The notes under the pieces: generated by a model
What the model was told of the DNA's origin: nothing
The model's input: the letters and a program-made list of their open reading frames with translations, nothing else
The model's database searches: none
In this document: in pieces, positions 28,573-37,000 of the stretch
How positions within the stretch are numbered: position 1 is the first letter of the stretch
Layout of the letters: each line of letters begins with the position of its first letter
Source of the DNA: Spirosoma endbachense
Lineage (GTDB): Bacteria > Bacteroidota > Bacteroidia > Cytophagales > Spirosomataceae
DNA: 64,000 nucleotides
Assembly: GCF_010233585.1 (NCBI RefSeq)
Contig: NZ_CP045997.1
Coordinates: forward strand, 8,829,487 to 8,893,486
Direction of reading: 5' to 3'
Made by a program: the position numbers and the translations under genes

Positions 28573-28608
28573 CTTTCTTTAGTCTGTATTCTCGCAGACT
28601 AAAGAAAG
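28573..28608 (+). terminator. Strong hairpin terminator after the FAD oxidoreductase
   Basis: CTTTCTTTAGTCTG (28573-28586) and CAGACTAAAGAAAG (28595-28608) form a perfect 14-bp stem with an eight-base loop, 21 bases after the stop codon. Confidence 0.85.
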
Positions 28609-28633
28609 TGTTTTAGTCTGCCGCAATGTGTCT

Positions 28634-29785
28634 ATGTACGCCCTGAAAATCAAAAGATTAGTTGTCAGTTTAGTGATGGCGTTTCTGGCAGTGGTCTATG
28701 AAAGCGCTGGGCAAATCCGGTATTTTCGTACACCAGCAATTTCGCGAAAACCAGACACGACGCTGGCATTTATAGCTGCTTCACAAGACTCTATTGCAAA
28801 CGATACCTTGTTTCAGGTCCGCTCGAAAGAAGGGTACCCGATGGCTTATTTTCGGAAAGTCAGGACGAGCGTATGCTTCGATAATAAGTGTCGGTTGCTG
28901 AAGGTTAACCTATACTGGACGAGCACAGGGCGTTATTTAGGATTTGAACTTCCGAAAGGTGAGTTTTTGAGTAAAGCTGAGCATAAACCATTTACACCGG
29001 CTGAATATGAGCGGATGAGTGAGCTGCTGGCTGATCCGCTTTCGCCCCTGGCAACGTTATCGTATGCCGAACTGGCCCCTCAGACAAAGCCCGCAGATAA
29101 GGAAAATGAAGTCGATGGCGTGTCGTCGGCTACGGCGAAGAATGTACTGGACTATGTCGTTGAAGGGGCCGCGTATACCACCTATAAAATGTGGCATGTT
29201 GTCTATGGATCAACCCAGGAGGATGTAGCCCGTTTAACCGAAAAGTCATTGTCGCCTGACTTCATCCTGGCGGTTTTGGATAGTCCTGACTTGACGGATA
29301 AAATCTGGGCATTAAACCATATTCGTGGATTTGTGGAGCTAACGCCAGCGCTTCAAAAAGTACTGTTGGGATTTATCAATGCCACCGATTACAACCTGGC
29401 CGAGCGCGCTATTTATGCCTTCAGTGCTGGTGATTTAAAGTCAGAAGCCATTCAGCTTGCCTTATTGACGAAGTTCAGAGAATCAAATTACGCACTTAAA
29501 AAACTTATCATTGGCAAATTCAAGGAAGCACCAATGCTTGACGTTCAGGTAAAAAAAGCCTTTGCCGATGACTTGAAATCGTTGAATAGTGAGCTGATAA
29601 GCAACGTATTGGATCTATTCAGAAAACACAAAGTTGCCGACATCGACACTTGCCGAACGATAGCTGAACTCCTGACAGATAAGAATGAATTAATTGCAAA
29701 AAAAGCGTTTGCCTATTTAGACGCTATAGCGGTCACCGATGCGCGAATCGAAAAACAAATCGAAGAGTACAAACTGAAAAAGTGA
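28634..29785 (+). CDS. Exported protein with FMN-attachment-like motif and C-terminal helical repeats
   Basis: I do not recognise this 383-residue protein as a named family. It has a signal peptide (LVVSLVMAFLAVVYESAGQ). The central EVDGVSSATAKNVLDYVVEGAAYTTY resembles the D-x-[IV]-S-[GS]-A-T motif in which ApbE-type transferases link FMN to Thr, though the usual Ser or Thr two residues later is Lys here. The region after about 195 is an array of short helices (ALNHIRGFVELTPALQKVLLGF, DYNLAERAIYAF) resembling HEAT repeats. A preceding strand-rich domain contains two cysteines in CFDNKC. It is separated from the FAD oxidoreductase by a terminator, so it has its own promoter. A GTG at 28628 is an alternative start. 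Confidence 0.7.
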   Translation: MYALKIKRLVVSLVMAFLAVVYESAGQIRYFRTPAISRKPDTTLAFIAASQDSIANDTLFQVRSKEGYPMAYFRKVRTSVCFDNKCRLLKVNLYWTSTGRYLGFELPKGEFLSKAEHKPFTPAEYERMSELLADPLSPLATLSYAELAPQTKPADKENEVDGVSSATAKNVLDYVVEGAAYTTYKMWHVVYGSTQEDVARLTEKSLSPDFILAVLDSPDLTDKIWALNHIRGFVELTPALQKVLLGFINATDYNLAERAIYAFSAGDLKSEAIQLALLTKFRESNYALKKLIIGKFKEAPMLDVQVKKAFADDLKSLNSELISNVLDLFRKHKVADIDTCRTIAELLTDKNELIAKKAFAYLDAIAVTDARIEKQIEEYKLKK

Positions 29786-30199
29786 CAGACCTAAGAGATT
29801 GACCGGCGTTTTCATCTTTGTAATCCTACTTATGGCGCTGATTGAGCGATGCGATACAAGCATTAGCGATCAGTTCTCATCCCATCTTTTCTGCTACATC
29901 AGGGTTAAAAATGCCCAATGCCTTGATTTGACGGACATTATCAGTACGATCTGACCAGCCTGATTATGGTCAAAATGGCCCAAAGTCATTTTTCTATTAA
30001 TTATATAGTTTATCTACTTTAATGCTTTATTTTTAGCCCGCAGCCATTCTACCTACTTAGTGAATGTGTACATGTCCGGGATTGAAAACTCGTATGGGGC
30101 TCTGGTTTTACGATTGAAAAGGGCACTTCCAGCTAGTGTATATGACAGGCAAAAGCAAATCCCTAAGTAAGTAATCACACATAATTAAAACCAAAAAAC
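29786..30199. other. Intergenic region upstream of the hydrolase gene
   Basis: No gene or strong hairpin is visible. The part from 29990 to 30035 is AT-rich and may hold a promoter, but I found no exact TAnnTTTG. Confidence 0.4.
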
Positions 30200-31021
30200 A
30201 TGAGCAAGATCACAGTAGCAGACGGTACCGAGATTTATTACAAAGACTGGGGAACGGGGCAACCGATTGTTTTTCACCACGGATGGCCTTTATCAGGCGA
30301 TGACTGGGATGGCCAAATGATGTTTTTCCTGAATAAGGGATTTCGTGTGATTGCACACGACCGCCGGGGACATGGGCGATCGTCGCAAACGGCAGATGGA
30401 CATGATATGGACACGTATGCTGCTGATGTGGCTGAACTGGCACGCGTGCTTGATTTAAAAGATGCCATTCACGTTGGCCACTCGACCGGGGGTGGTGAAG
30501 TGATTCGCTATGTGGCAAAATATGGACAGGGACGGGTAGCTAAAGCGGTACTTATCAGTGCAGTTACACCACTTATGGTACAAACCGAAGCGAATCCGGA
30601 TGGTATTCCTATGGCTATATTCGATGAGATCCGGGAAGGTACTGCCACAAAACGACCCCAATATTTTCAGGATTTTACTCTACCCTTTTATGGCTACAAT
30701 CGGGAAGGTGCAACCATATCGCAGGGCATTCGGGATAATTGGTGGCGTCAGGGTATGATGGGTGGCATAAAAGCCCATTACGATTGTATCAAGGCTTTTT
30801 CAGAGACCGATTTTACGGAAGACCTGAAGAGTGTGGATGTGCCGGTACTTGTTCTGCATGGTGAGGATGACCAGATCGTTCCGTTCCCTCTGACCGGAGC
30901 CAGGGCTGTAAAGCTGTTAAAAGATGGGAAACTCATTTCGTATCCCGGATTTCCTCATGGAATGCCAGCTACCGAAGCGGCCACAATTAATGCCGATCTG
31001 TTGGCATTTATTAACTCATAA
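30200..31021 (+). CDS. Alpha/beta hydrolase, non-heme chloroperoxidase-like
   Basis: The 273-residue cytoplasmic protein closely follows the cofactor-free haloperoxidase/arylesterase group. IVFHHGWPLSGDDWDGQM forms the oxyanion loop, VIAHDRRGHGRSSQ follows, GHSTGGGE carries the nucleophile Ser95, VLHGEDDQIVPF carries the acid and GFPHGMP the catalytic His near 253. Members act as esterases and, with a carboxylic acid, form peracids. There is no signal peptide. It stands alone, closed by a 17-bp hairpin terminator, and has no evident link to the flanking polysaccharide loci. Confidence 0.94.
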   Translation: MSKITVADGTEIYYKDWGTGQPIVFHHGWPLSGDDWDGQMMFFLNKGFRVIAHDRRGHGRSSQTADGHDMDTYAADVAELARVLDLKDAIHVGHSTGGGEVIRYVAKYGQGRVAKAVLISAVTPLMVQTEANPDGIPMAIFDEIREGTATKRPQYFQDFTLPFYGYNREGATISQGIRDNWWRQGMMGGIKAHYDCIKAFSETDFTEDLKSVDVPVLVLHGEDDQIVPFPLTGARAVKLLKDGKLISYPGFPHGMPATEAATINADLLAFINS

Positions 31022-31050
31022 TGAGCCAATTGGCTAGAGTATACTGTTAA

Positions 31051-31094
31051 AATCGAGGAATCTATCATCGTTTCTGTTGATAGATTCCTCGATT
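31051..31094 (+). terminator. Terminator after the chloroperoxidase-like gene
   Basis: AATCGAGGAATCTATCA (31051-31067) and TGATAGATTCCTCGATT (31078-31094) form a perfect 17-bp stem with a ten-base loop, 29 bases after the stop codon. Confidence 0.85.
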
Positions 31095-31692
31095 GGTTAG
31101 TTTTTCAAAATCAGAACTATTCGCCGGGCAAGTCAGGATTAAGTACAGTTTCCCGGCAATCCATTCTCTCTGCCCGACTTCTGCGGCAAAAAAAGTAAGT
31201 AAGCCCCAATTTCCGGATCTTCTTTGGGGGTTGCCATTTCACGGCAAGCCACCATCAAGTAAAGCCTTTCTGTATCGACAACACTGCATTTTTTCCTATG
31301 TAATGCATGTTGATTGATACCCCGAATAGCTACTTGTTTGTGCTGTTTAGGTAAGCTATTAGAAGAATCTACGTTAGGTATCTCTACTCAATTATCCTAA
31401 CTTGATTGTAAGTGCTATGGCATGGAAAAATACAATTTTTTTGAACTGATGAATGGCGGTGGAAATGACTACTGATAAATTTGCGTGAAACTATTTTAGA
31501 CTAAAAAATAGCAGTATCTACTATTCGGCAACGTTCCCGGTAACGATTGCATAGAAATAATTAAACTTATGCTTGGTAAATTTAAGTAAAGTACTGAGAT
31601 TAATAGTCAGGTAACAAATAGCTTAACTGCTCAACAGTCAGGCTGTTTCTGGGAAATAGTCAAAATCTATTATACTTGACAGCCGCAAACGA
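31095..31692. other. Long regulatory region upstream of the locus B sigma gene
   Basis: This holds no convincing gene. It contains the operator-like element at 31525-31553 and a near-match -7 box TATACTTG at 31671-31678, 14 bases before the sigma start. An open frame at 31093-31317 lacks any recognisable domain. Confidence 0.5.
31525..31553. promoter_or_regulatory. Operator-like element shared with the locus C sigma promoter
   Basis: The 29 bases match 27 of 29 with the reverse complement of 47909-47937, with an identical 21-base core at 31530-31550 beginning AACGTTCCCGG. The AACGTT centre is typical of LacI-family operators. It lies 139 bases upstream of the sigma start. Confidence 0.6.
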
Positions 31693-32271
31693 ATGAATCT
31701 TAAATCGCTACCCGATGAAATATTACTTATTCGTCTTCGTACAGGCGATGAGGCTGCTTTTCGGGAGATTTATCAGCGATACTGGAAACGGTTGTATAGC
31801 TCTGCCCGCCGTAAAATCGACTCGCAGGATGCGGTTGAAGAACTGGTGCAGGATATATTCCTGAAGTTATGGGAGCGTCGTAACGAGCTGCGGATTGAGC
31901 GGCTGGACGCTTACCTGTTTACGGCTGTTCGGTATGCCACGATCAATCATATAAAATCGACGCTGATTCACGAAAAATACGCGGACTACGCCTATGTCCA
32001 TCTGCAGGAAGCAATATCGACCACCGAAGAGCAGATGGATTTGGATGAACTGATGGAAGCCGTTGAAAAGCAGTTGAATGATCTTCCTGAAAAGACACGT
32101 CAGATTTTTAGACTAAACCGCCTGGAATATCAATCCGTCAAGGAAATATCATCCCAGTTAAAAGTACCGGAACGAACGGTTGAGTATCACTTAAGTCAAG
32201 CCATTAAAGCACTGCGGGTCTACCTGCGAGACTACCTGTTGCCGGGTATTATCCTGCTACTTTACATATAG
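31693..32271 (+). CDS. ECF sigma factor, FecI-like (locus B)
   Basis: The 192-residue protein has region 2 (REIYQRYWKRLYSSARRKI...EELVQDIFLKLWERRNEL) and region 4 (LNDLPEKTRQIFRLNRLEYQSVKEISSQLKVPERTVEYHLSQAIKAL). Region 4 is nearly identical to that of the locus C sigma factor (LNDLPEKTRQIFRLNRLEYKSAKEIS...IPERTVEYH), so the two may read similar promoters. Its partner anti-sigma gene follows after 167 bases. An operator-like element upstream suggests the sigma gene itself is controlled. Confidence 0.95.
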   Translation: MNLKSLPDEILLIRLRTGDEAAFREIYQRYWKRLYSSARRKIDSQDAVEELVQDIFLKLWERRNELRIERLDAYLFTAVRYATINHIKSTLIHEKYADYAYVHLQEAISTTEEQMDLDELMEAVEKQLNDLPEKTRQIFRLNRLEYQSVKEISSQLKVPERTVEYHLSQAIKALRVYLRDYLLPGIILLLYI

Positions 32272-32354
32272 CAGCATGCCGACGACCGGTTAAATTAATA
32301 TAGCTATATAGTACTATTTAAATAATATTTGCTCTATTTCTCTTTAAGTATTGT

Positions 32355-32386
32355 AATTTTCTACTATTCAATAATATTATTTGCGG
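32355..32386 (+). promoter_or_regulatory. Conserved promoter-like block upstream of locus B FecR
   Basis: This 32-base block matches 25 of 32 positions with 54228-54259 upstream of the locus C FecR, including TACTATT-AATAA and TTTGCGG. The end-to-ATG distances are 52 and 49 bases. Position and conservation suggest a promoter for FecR. Confidence 0.55.
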
Positions 32387-32438
32387 CTTTAGGCGTGGTT
32401 GTTTGACTTAGGTATTGTAAACCCACTGCTACCGAGTC

Positions 32439-33461
32439 ATGAGCCGAAAAAAATTTGGGCAACTCTTACAGAAATACCTTCGTGGAGAATGTACACCCGC
32501 AGAAAAGGCTTTTGTAGAGCACTGGTATGGCTTGATTGATACCGAAGAGTCGGGGCAGGAGCTTGACATGAACGAGCTGGAAAACCGTCTGTGGGACCAG
32601 ATTCAGAGTAAGATGCCTAAGGACGAACCAGGGCGGGTTATTCCGTTCAGGAGCACTCCTCTTCGATGGATCGGTATTGCGGCATCGCTGCTTTTGGTCG
32701 GTTGGTTGTATTTTGCACAGCGTCAGAGTAGTCCTGTCAATCCCGCAGATTCACTGATTTCACTTGTTCAGGGCGACTGGGTTGAGCGAACCAATAACTC
32801 CACTCATCCGCTTGTAATCCGCCTTGAAGATGGGAGTGCAGTCAAATTAGCTGCTCATAGTTCACTCCGTTTTCCAACCCATTTTGCGACCGAAAACCGA
32901 ACGGTTTACCTAACGGGGGATGCCTTCTTTTCAGTGGCGAAAATGCCAACCCGACCTTTTTATGTGTATGTGGGTAGCGTAGTTACGAAGGTATTGGGAA
33001 CGAGCTTTTTTGTCAGGAGCCAATCGGCTACCAATCAGGTGCGGGTTGAAGTGGTAACGGGGCGGGTTTCTGTTTATAAAGAAACGCCCCGCAAACTGGC
33101 AACGACCGACGGAGTTGTCCTGAGCCCGAACCAGACCGCTACGTTTTTCGAAGAAGAACAGCATTTTGTAACGGGCCTTGTCGACTCCCCGCTGGTTATA
33201 CGAACCTCTGAAAAGGAGCAGAAGCCGATCTCCTTTCAGTTTGACGACACGCCTTTAGCAGAGGTGCTGGTTAGGCTCGAACAGGCATATGGCATCAACA
33301 TCGAAGTAGAAAATGATAGCCAGAAGGCATGCCCATTAACGGCCGATTTAACCGATCAACCGCTCTACACCCAGTTAGACATCATTTGTGCTGCGCTGAA
33401 GGCGAAATACGAAGTGAAAGGAACAACCATCCTGCTAACTGGAAAAGGATGTAGCGACTAG
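32439..33461 (+). CDS. FecR-type anti-sigma factor (locus B)
   Basis: The 340-residue protein starts FGQLLQKYLRGECTPAEKAFVEHWY, a sigma-binding segment almost the same as in the locus C FecR. It has one membrane segment (WIGIAASLLLVGWLYFA), a FecR domain (IRLEDGSAVKLAAHSSLRFP, VVTKVLGTSFFVRSQ) and a C-terminal DUF4974 domain ending CPLTADLTDQPLYTQLDIICAALKAKYEVKGTTILLTGKGC. It sequesters the locus B sigma factor until SusC signals. Confidence 0.94.
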   Translation: MSRKKFGQLLQKYLRGECTPAEKAFVEHWYGLIDTEESGQELDMNELENRLWDQIQSKMPKDEPGRVIPFRSTPLRWIGIAASLLLVGWLYFAQRQSSPVNPADSLISLVQGDWVERTNNSTHPLVIRLEDGSAVKLAAHSSLRFPTHFATENRTVYLTGDAFFSVAKMPTRPFYVYVGSVVTKVLGTSFFVRSQSATNQVRVEVVTGRVSVYKETPRKLATTDGVVLSPNQTATFFEEEQHFVTGLVDSPLVIRTSEKEQKPISFQFDDTPLAEVLVRLEQAYGINIEVENDSQKACPLTADLTDQPLYTQLDIICAALKAKYEVKGTTILLTGKGCSD

Positions 33462-33541
33462 CTTTCCTATTGATGAACCAATAATTAATCCATTCAGCCT
33501 ATGTATCGAACCTATCCAGATCACTGATTTTCACTAAAAGA

Positions 33542-33571
33542 CGCTGGCCATGCTGTGAACATGAACCAGCG
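33542..33571 (+). terminator. Hairpin between FecR and SusC (locus B)
   Basis: CGCTGG pairs with CCAGCG and, inside, CATG with CATG (33542-33552 and 33560-33571) with small internal bulges. It occupies the place of the hairpins at 22116 and 55431 in the other two loci. Confidence 0.45.
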
Positions 33572-33623
33572 CCCACTTGCTCTCTCGTTGGACAGACCGC
33601 GAATCTTGCCCCAACAGGAGAAC

Positions 33624-33662
33624 TATTTTGTCAAATCTCCATGTAACAAAACCCTTAAATCT
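33624..33662 (+). promoter_or_regulatory. Conserved SusC leader (locus B)
   Basis: TATTTTGTCAAATC, then TAACAAAACCCTTAAA, is nearly the same as the leader of the locus C SusC at 55533-55571. The TTTG probably belongs to the -7 region and the rest to a short 5' untranslated region. Confidence 0.5.
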
Positions 33663-36600
33663 ATGAAAAAAAGAGAACCTGTACGTAATAATGGCTCTCT
33701 GGGCCGACAGGTCTACGCATTTTGGTGGTTTATGAACTTCTCTATTGTTCAATTTATCCTGATTACGGCATGTGCCAGCTTGTCAATTGCCTTTAACGGT
33801 CATGGTCAGGAATTGATGAGCCGACCGGTTACGCTAAAGGCTGATGGACAACGGCTTCGGCTGGTGCTAACACAGATTGAACAGCAAACGGCCGCCCGGT
33901 TTGTGTATGGCTCAAAAACGATCAATGTAGACCATCCGGTCACCATTACCCTGACGGATAAGCGCCTGAATGAAGCATTGACCGAGTTACTGAAGCCATT
34001 AAAACTAACCTATCGGTTGGTTGGCGGATTGATCGTGCTGGAGTCCGATTCAGATGGACATACGCAAGTGACAACTCCGGGTGCTGAAGCGGCCGACCAT
34101 GTGGTAACAGGAAAAGTCCTCGATGAAAAACAGGCTGCTTTGCCGGGGGTCAGTGTTGTGGTAAAAGGATCGACGCGGGGGGCAACAACGGATGCCAGTG
34201 GGGTATTTAAACTGTCGGTACCCGATGGCGACGGAGTGACGTTAACATTTTCGTTTGTTGGGTACCAGAGCCAGGACATAGCGGTTGGGAATCAATCGAC
34301 GATCAATGTTTCGATGGTACCCGATGTGAGCGCACTGGACGAAGTTGTCGTGATCGGCTACGGGGCCGTGCGTAAAAAAGACCTGACGGGTGCGGTTGTT
34401 CAGCTCAAAAGCGAGCAGTTGAAAGAAGTGCCGACCGCCAACGTACTGGAAGCCGCTCAGGGCAAAATTGCCGGGGCCGACATTACCCGGAGCAGTGGGC
34501 AGGCCGGGGCAAAGGTAAATATCAGCATACGCGGGAATCGCTCCATTGGGGGAAATAATGCTCCCCTGATTATTGTCGATGGTATCCAGTACAGCAACCT
34601 GGAAGATATCAATGCCAACGACATCGAAACAATGGACGTGCTCAAAGATGCCTCATCAATTGCCATTTATGGGTCGCGGGGAGCCAATGGGGTTATTCTG
34701 ATTACGACTAAAAAAGGTAAAACTGGTAAACCCGACATTTCATTTAATGCCTATTCGGGTATCTCGCAGGTGACTATGTATCCGAAAGCAATGGACATCA
34801 CTGGCTTTCGGGATTTCAAACGGGAAGCCTGGCGGGCAGCTGGTGTCTGGAAAAGCCCGGCCGACGATGCCTCTATTTTTACGAACGTAGCCGAGTATGA
34901 TGCCTTACAGAAGGGCAACTGGACTGATTATCAGGATGCGTTGATTCACAATGGTCTTCAACAGGATTATCAGATTGGCATACGGTCAGGTACCGAGCGG
35001 CTGAAGTCGTACGTATCCGTCGACTACTATAACGAAAAAGGTATTCTGAAGTTAGACGAGTTGAAACGCTATACCGGGCGGTTGAATGTCGACTATACAA
35101 TTACTGACTGGATGAAGATTGGCTTACAGAGCCAGCTTACGTACTACAACCAGAGTGTCCGGCGCGACCCGCTCAATCAGGCGAATAAAATCAGTCCGCT
35201 GGGTTCTCTTTATGACGCCAATGGGAATTTCAACTACATCATGCTGGATGGGCAGACGGCCAATCCGCTGTCGGACGAGCAACCGAACGTGTTCAATAAC
35301 TCGGTGCTGACAACCCGGATTTTAACCAATGGTTATATCGAATTAACTCCCTTCAAGGGCTTTACCGCCCGGACTACGGTGGGTGTCAATCTGGCTTCGA
35401 TCCGGGATGGCTCGTATGCTTCGCCTAAATCCATCGATCGATCGCTGACCGGTAAATCGCTCGCTACCTATAATACCAGTAGCAGCCGTAGCCTCAACTG
35501 GGAAAATGTAGTAACCTACCAGCGAAGTATGGGCCAACACGCATTTACGCTCACTGGTATTGCCAGCTATATCGGGAATACCTCCGATAACGCAGCGGCT
35601 TCGGGCGTCAATCAACTGCTTCCATCGCAGTTATTCTACTCGCTGGGTAGTGCAACGGAAGAAATCAAGATCAACTCCGCCTATTCGCAGAATGACCTCA
35701 TTTCATTTGCGGGCCGGTTGAATTATTCCTTCCGCGAACGGTATCTGCTTACGCTGACTGCCCGTGAAGATGGCTCTTCTAAACTGGCAACGGGCAATAA
35801 ATGGACATTCTTCCCCTCGGCTGCATTCGCATGGCGAATTATCGAAGAAAAATTCATGCAGGGCCTGAAAGGGCTTAGCGACCTGAAACTTCGCGTCAGT
35901 TATGGCGTTGCCGGTAATGACCCATCTGGTCCTTATGCAACCCAAACAACGCTGACCCGACTGGCCTTTGGATATGACGAAGTACCGGTTCCAGCCTACA
36001 CGTTCTCGCGGAACGTAGGGAATGCAGAATTAGGGTGGGAATTGTCCAATACTAAAAACATCGGTCTGGACTTTGGCCTGTTTAATGGTCGTATCAATAC
36101 GTCGATCGATTATTACGATACCCGGACGTCTGATCTGCTGCTGGATCGTGGGCTACCACCAACGACCGGGGTGACGACGGTTAAGCAGAATATCGGTAAA
36201 ACGCGTAACCGGGGTGTTGAGGTCACGCTGGGTAGTACCAACATCCGCACGTCAAATTTCAGTTGGACCAGCAATGTCACCTTCACCAAAAACAAGGAAG
36301 AAATTACGGAGCTGGTAACGGGTGGCAACGACATTGGTAACGGCTGGTTCATTGGCTCGCCCATCAATGTCTTTTACGACTACCAAAAACTGGGTATCTG
36401 GCAGAACTCCGAAGCGGATGCCGCGGCCAAGCTTTCGCCCACCCAGTTGCCCGGAGAAATCAAAGTGAAAGACCAGAATGGCGATGGTAAAATCGATGCG
36501 GTGAACGATCGGATTATCCTGGGAACGCCCCGTCCGAAATGGAGTGGTGGTTTCGATAACACCATCAAATTCAAAGGCTTCGACCTGAATGTGTTTCTCT

Positions 36601-36986
36601 ATGCCCGCATCGGACAGATGATCAATTCTGACCGGTCGGCCCGTTTCGATCAACAGGGCGTTGGCAACAGCACAGCAGGACTCGATTACTGGACCCCCGA
36701 AAATCCGACCAATGCCTATCCCCGGCCCAATAAAAACGGAGGGCTGAAATACCTCTCTACGTTAGGGTATGTGGATGGTACGTATGCCCGGATTCGTAAC
36801 ATTACGCTGGCCTACAACGTACCTGCCAACATCCTGCGCTCAAAGGTCATTCGGGGCGTTCGACTGTATGTGACGGGCAAAAACCTGTTCACCTTCACCA
36901 ACCTGAACTACGATCCTGAGCGGGGTGGTTCCGAGAACTTCCCCATGACAAAGCTCTACGTATTTGGTCTGAACGTCAACCTATAA
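33663..36986 (+). CDS. SusC/RagA TonB-linked outer membrane transporter with STN domain (locus B)
   Basis: The protein is 1107 residues from the ATG at 33663. A longer reading from 33555 would include the conserved leader and is unlikely. Domains in order are the signal region (WWFMNFSIVQFILITACASLSIAFNGHGQ), STN (VTLKADGQRLRLVLTQIEQQT), a carboxypeptidase-regulatory-like domain (TGKVLDEKQAALPGVSVVVKGSTRGATTD), DEVVVIGYGAV, a plug (DVLKDASSIAIYGSRGANGVILITT) and the barrel ending FGLNVNL. It should import oligogalacturonide-type fragments, inferred from the downstream pectinase genes. SusD follows after 14 bases. Confidence 0.95.
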   Translation: MKKREPVRNNGSLGRQVYAFWWFMNFSIVQFILITACASLSIAFNGHGQELMSRPVTLKADGQRLRLVLTQIEQQTAARFVYGSKTINVDHPVTITLTDKRLNEALTELLKPLKLTYRLVGGLIVLESDSDGHTQVTTPGAEAADHVVTGKVLDEKQAALPGVSVVVKGSTRGATTDASGVFKLSVPDGDGVTLTFSFVGYQSQDIAVGNQSTINVSMVPDVSALDEVVVIGYGAVRKKDLTGAVVQLKSEQLKEVPTANVLEAAQGKIAGADITRSSGQAGAKVNISIRGNRSIGGNNAPLIIVDGIQYSNLEDINANDIETMDVLKDASSIAIYGSRGANGVILITTKKGKTGKPDISFNAYSGISQVTMYPKAMDITGFRDFKREAWRAAGVWKSPADDASIFTNVAEYDALQKGNWTDYQDALIHNGLQQDYQIGIRSGTERLKSYVSVDYYNEKGILKLDELKRYTGRLNVDYTITDWMKIGLQSQLTYYNQSVRRDPLNQANKISPLGSLYDANGNFNYIMLDGQTANPLSDEQPNVFNNSVLTTRILTNGYIELTPFKGFTARTTVGVNLASIRDGSYASPKSIDRSLTGKSLATYNTSSSRSLNWENVVTYQRSMGQHAFTLTGIASYIGNTSDNAAASGVNQLLPSQLFYSLGSATEEIKINSAYSQNDLISFAGRLNYSFRERYLLTLTAREDGSSKLATGNKWTFFPSAAFAWRIIEEKFMQGLKGLSDLKLRVSYGVAGNDPSGPYATQTTLTRLAFGYDEVPVPAYTFSRNVGNAELGWELSNTKNIGLDFGLFNGRINTSIDYYDTRTSDLLLDRGLPPTTGVTTVKQNIGKTRNRGVEVTLGSTNIRTSNFSWTSNVTFTKNKEEITELVTGGNDIGNGWFIGSPINVFYDYQKLGIWQNSEADAAAKLSPTQLPGEIKVKDQNGDGKIDAVNDRIILGTPRPKWSGGFDNTIKFKGFDLNVFLYARIGQMINSDRSARFDQQGVGNSTAGLDYWTPENPTNAYPRPNKNGGLKYLSTLGYVDGTYARIRNITLAYNVPANILRSKVIRGVRLYVTGKNLFTFTNLNYDPERGGSENFPMTKLYVFGLNVNL

Positions 36987-37000
36987 CCCCTGAACCCATT

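Noticed and set aside
31093..31317. A 74-residue open frame after the chloroperoxidase-like gene
   Set aside because: It begins inside the terminator stem and has no recognisable domain or ribosome site.
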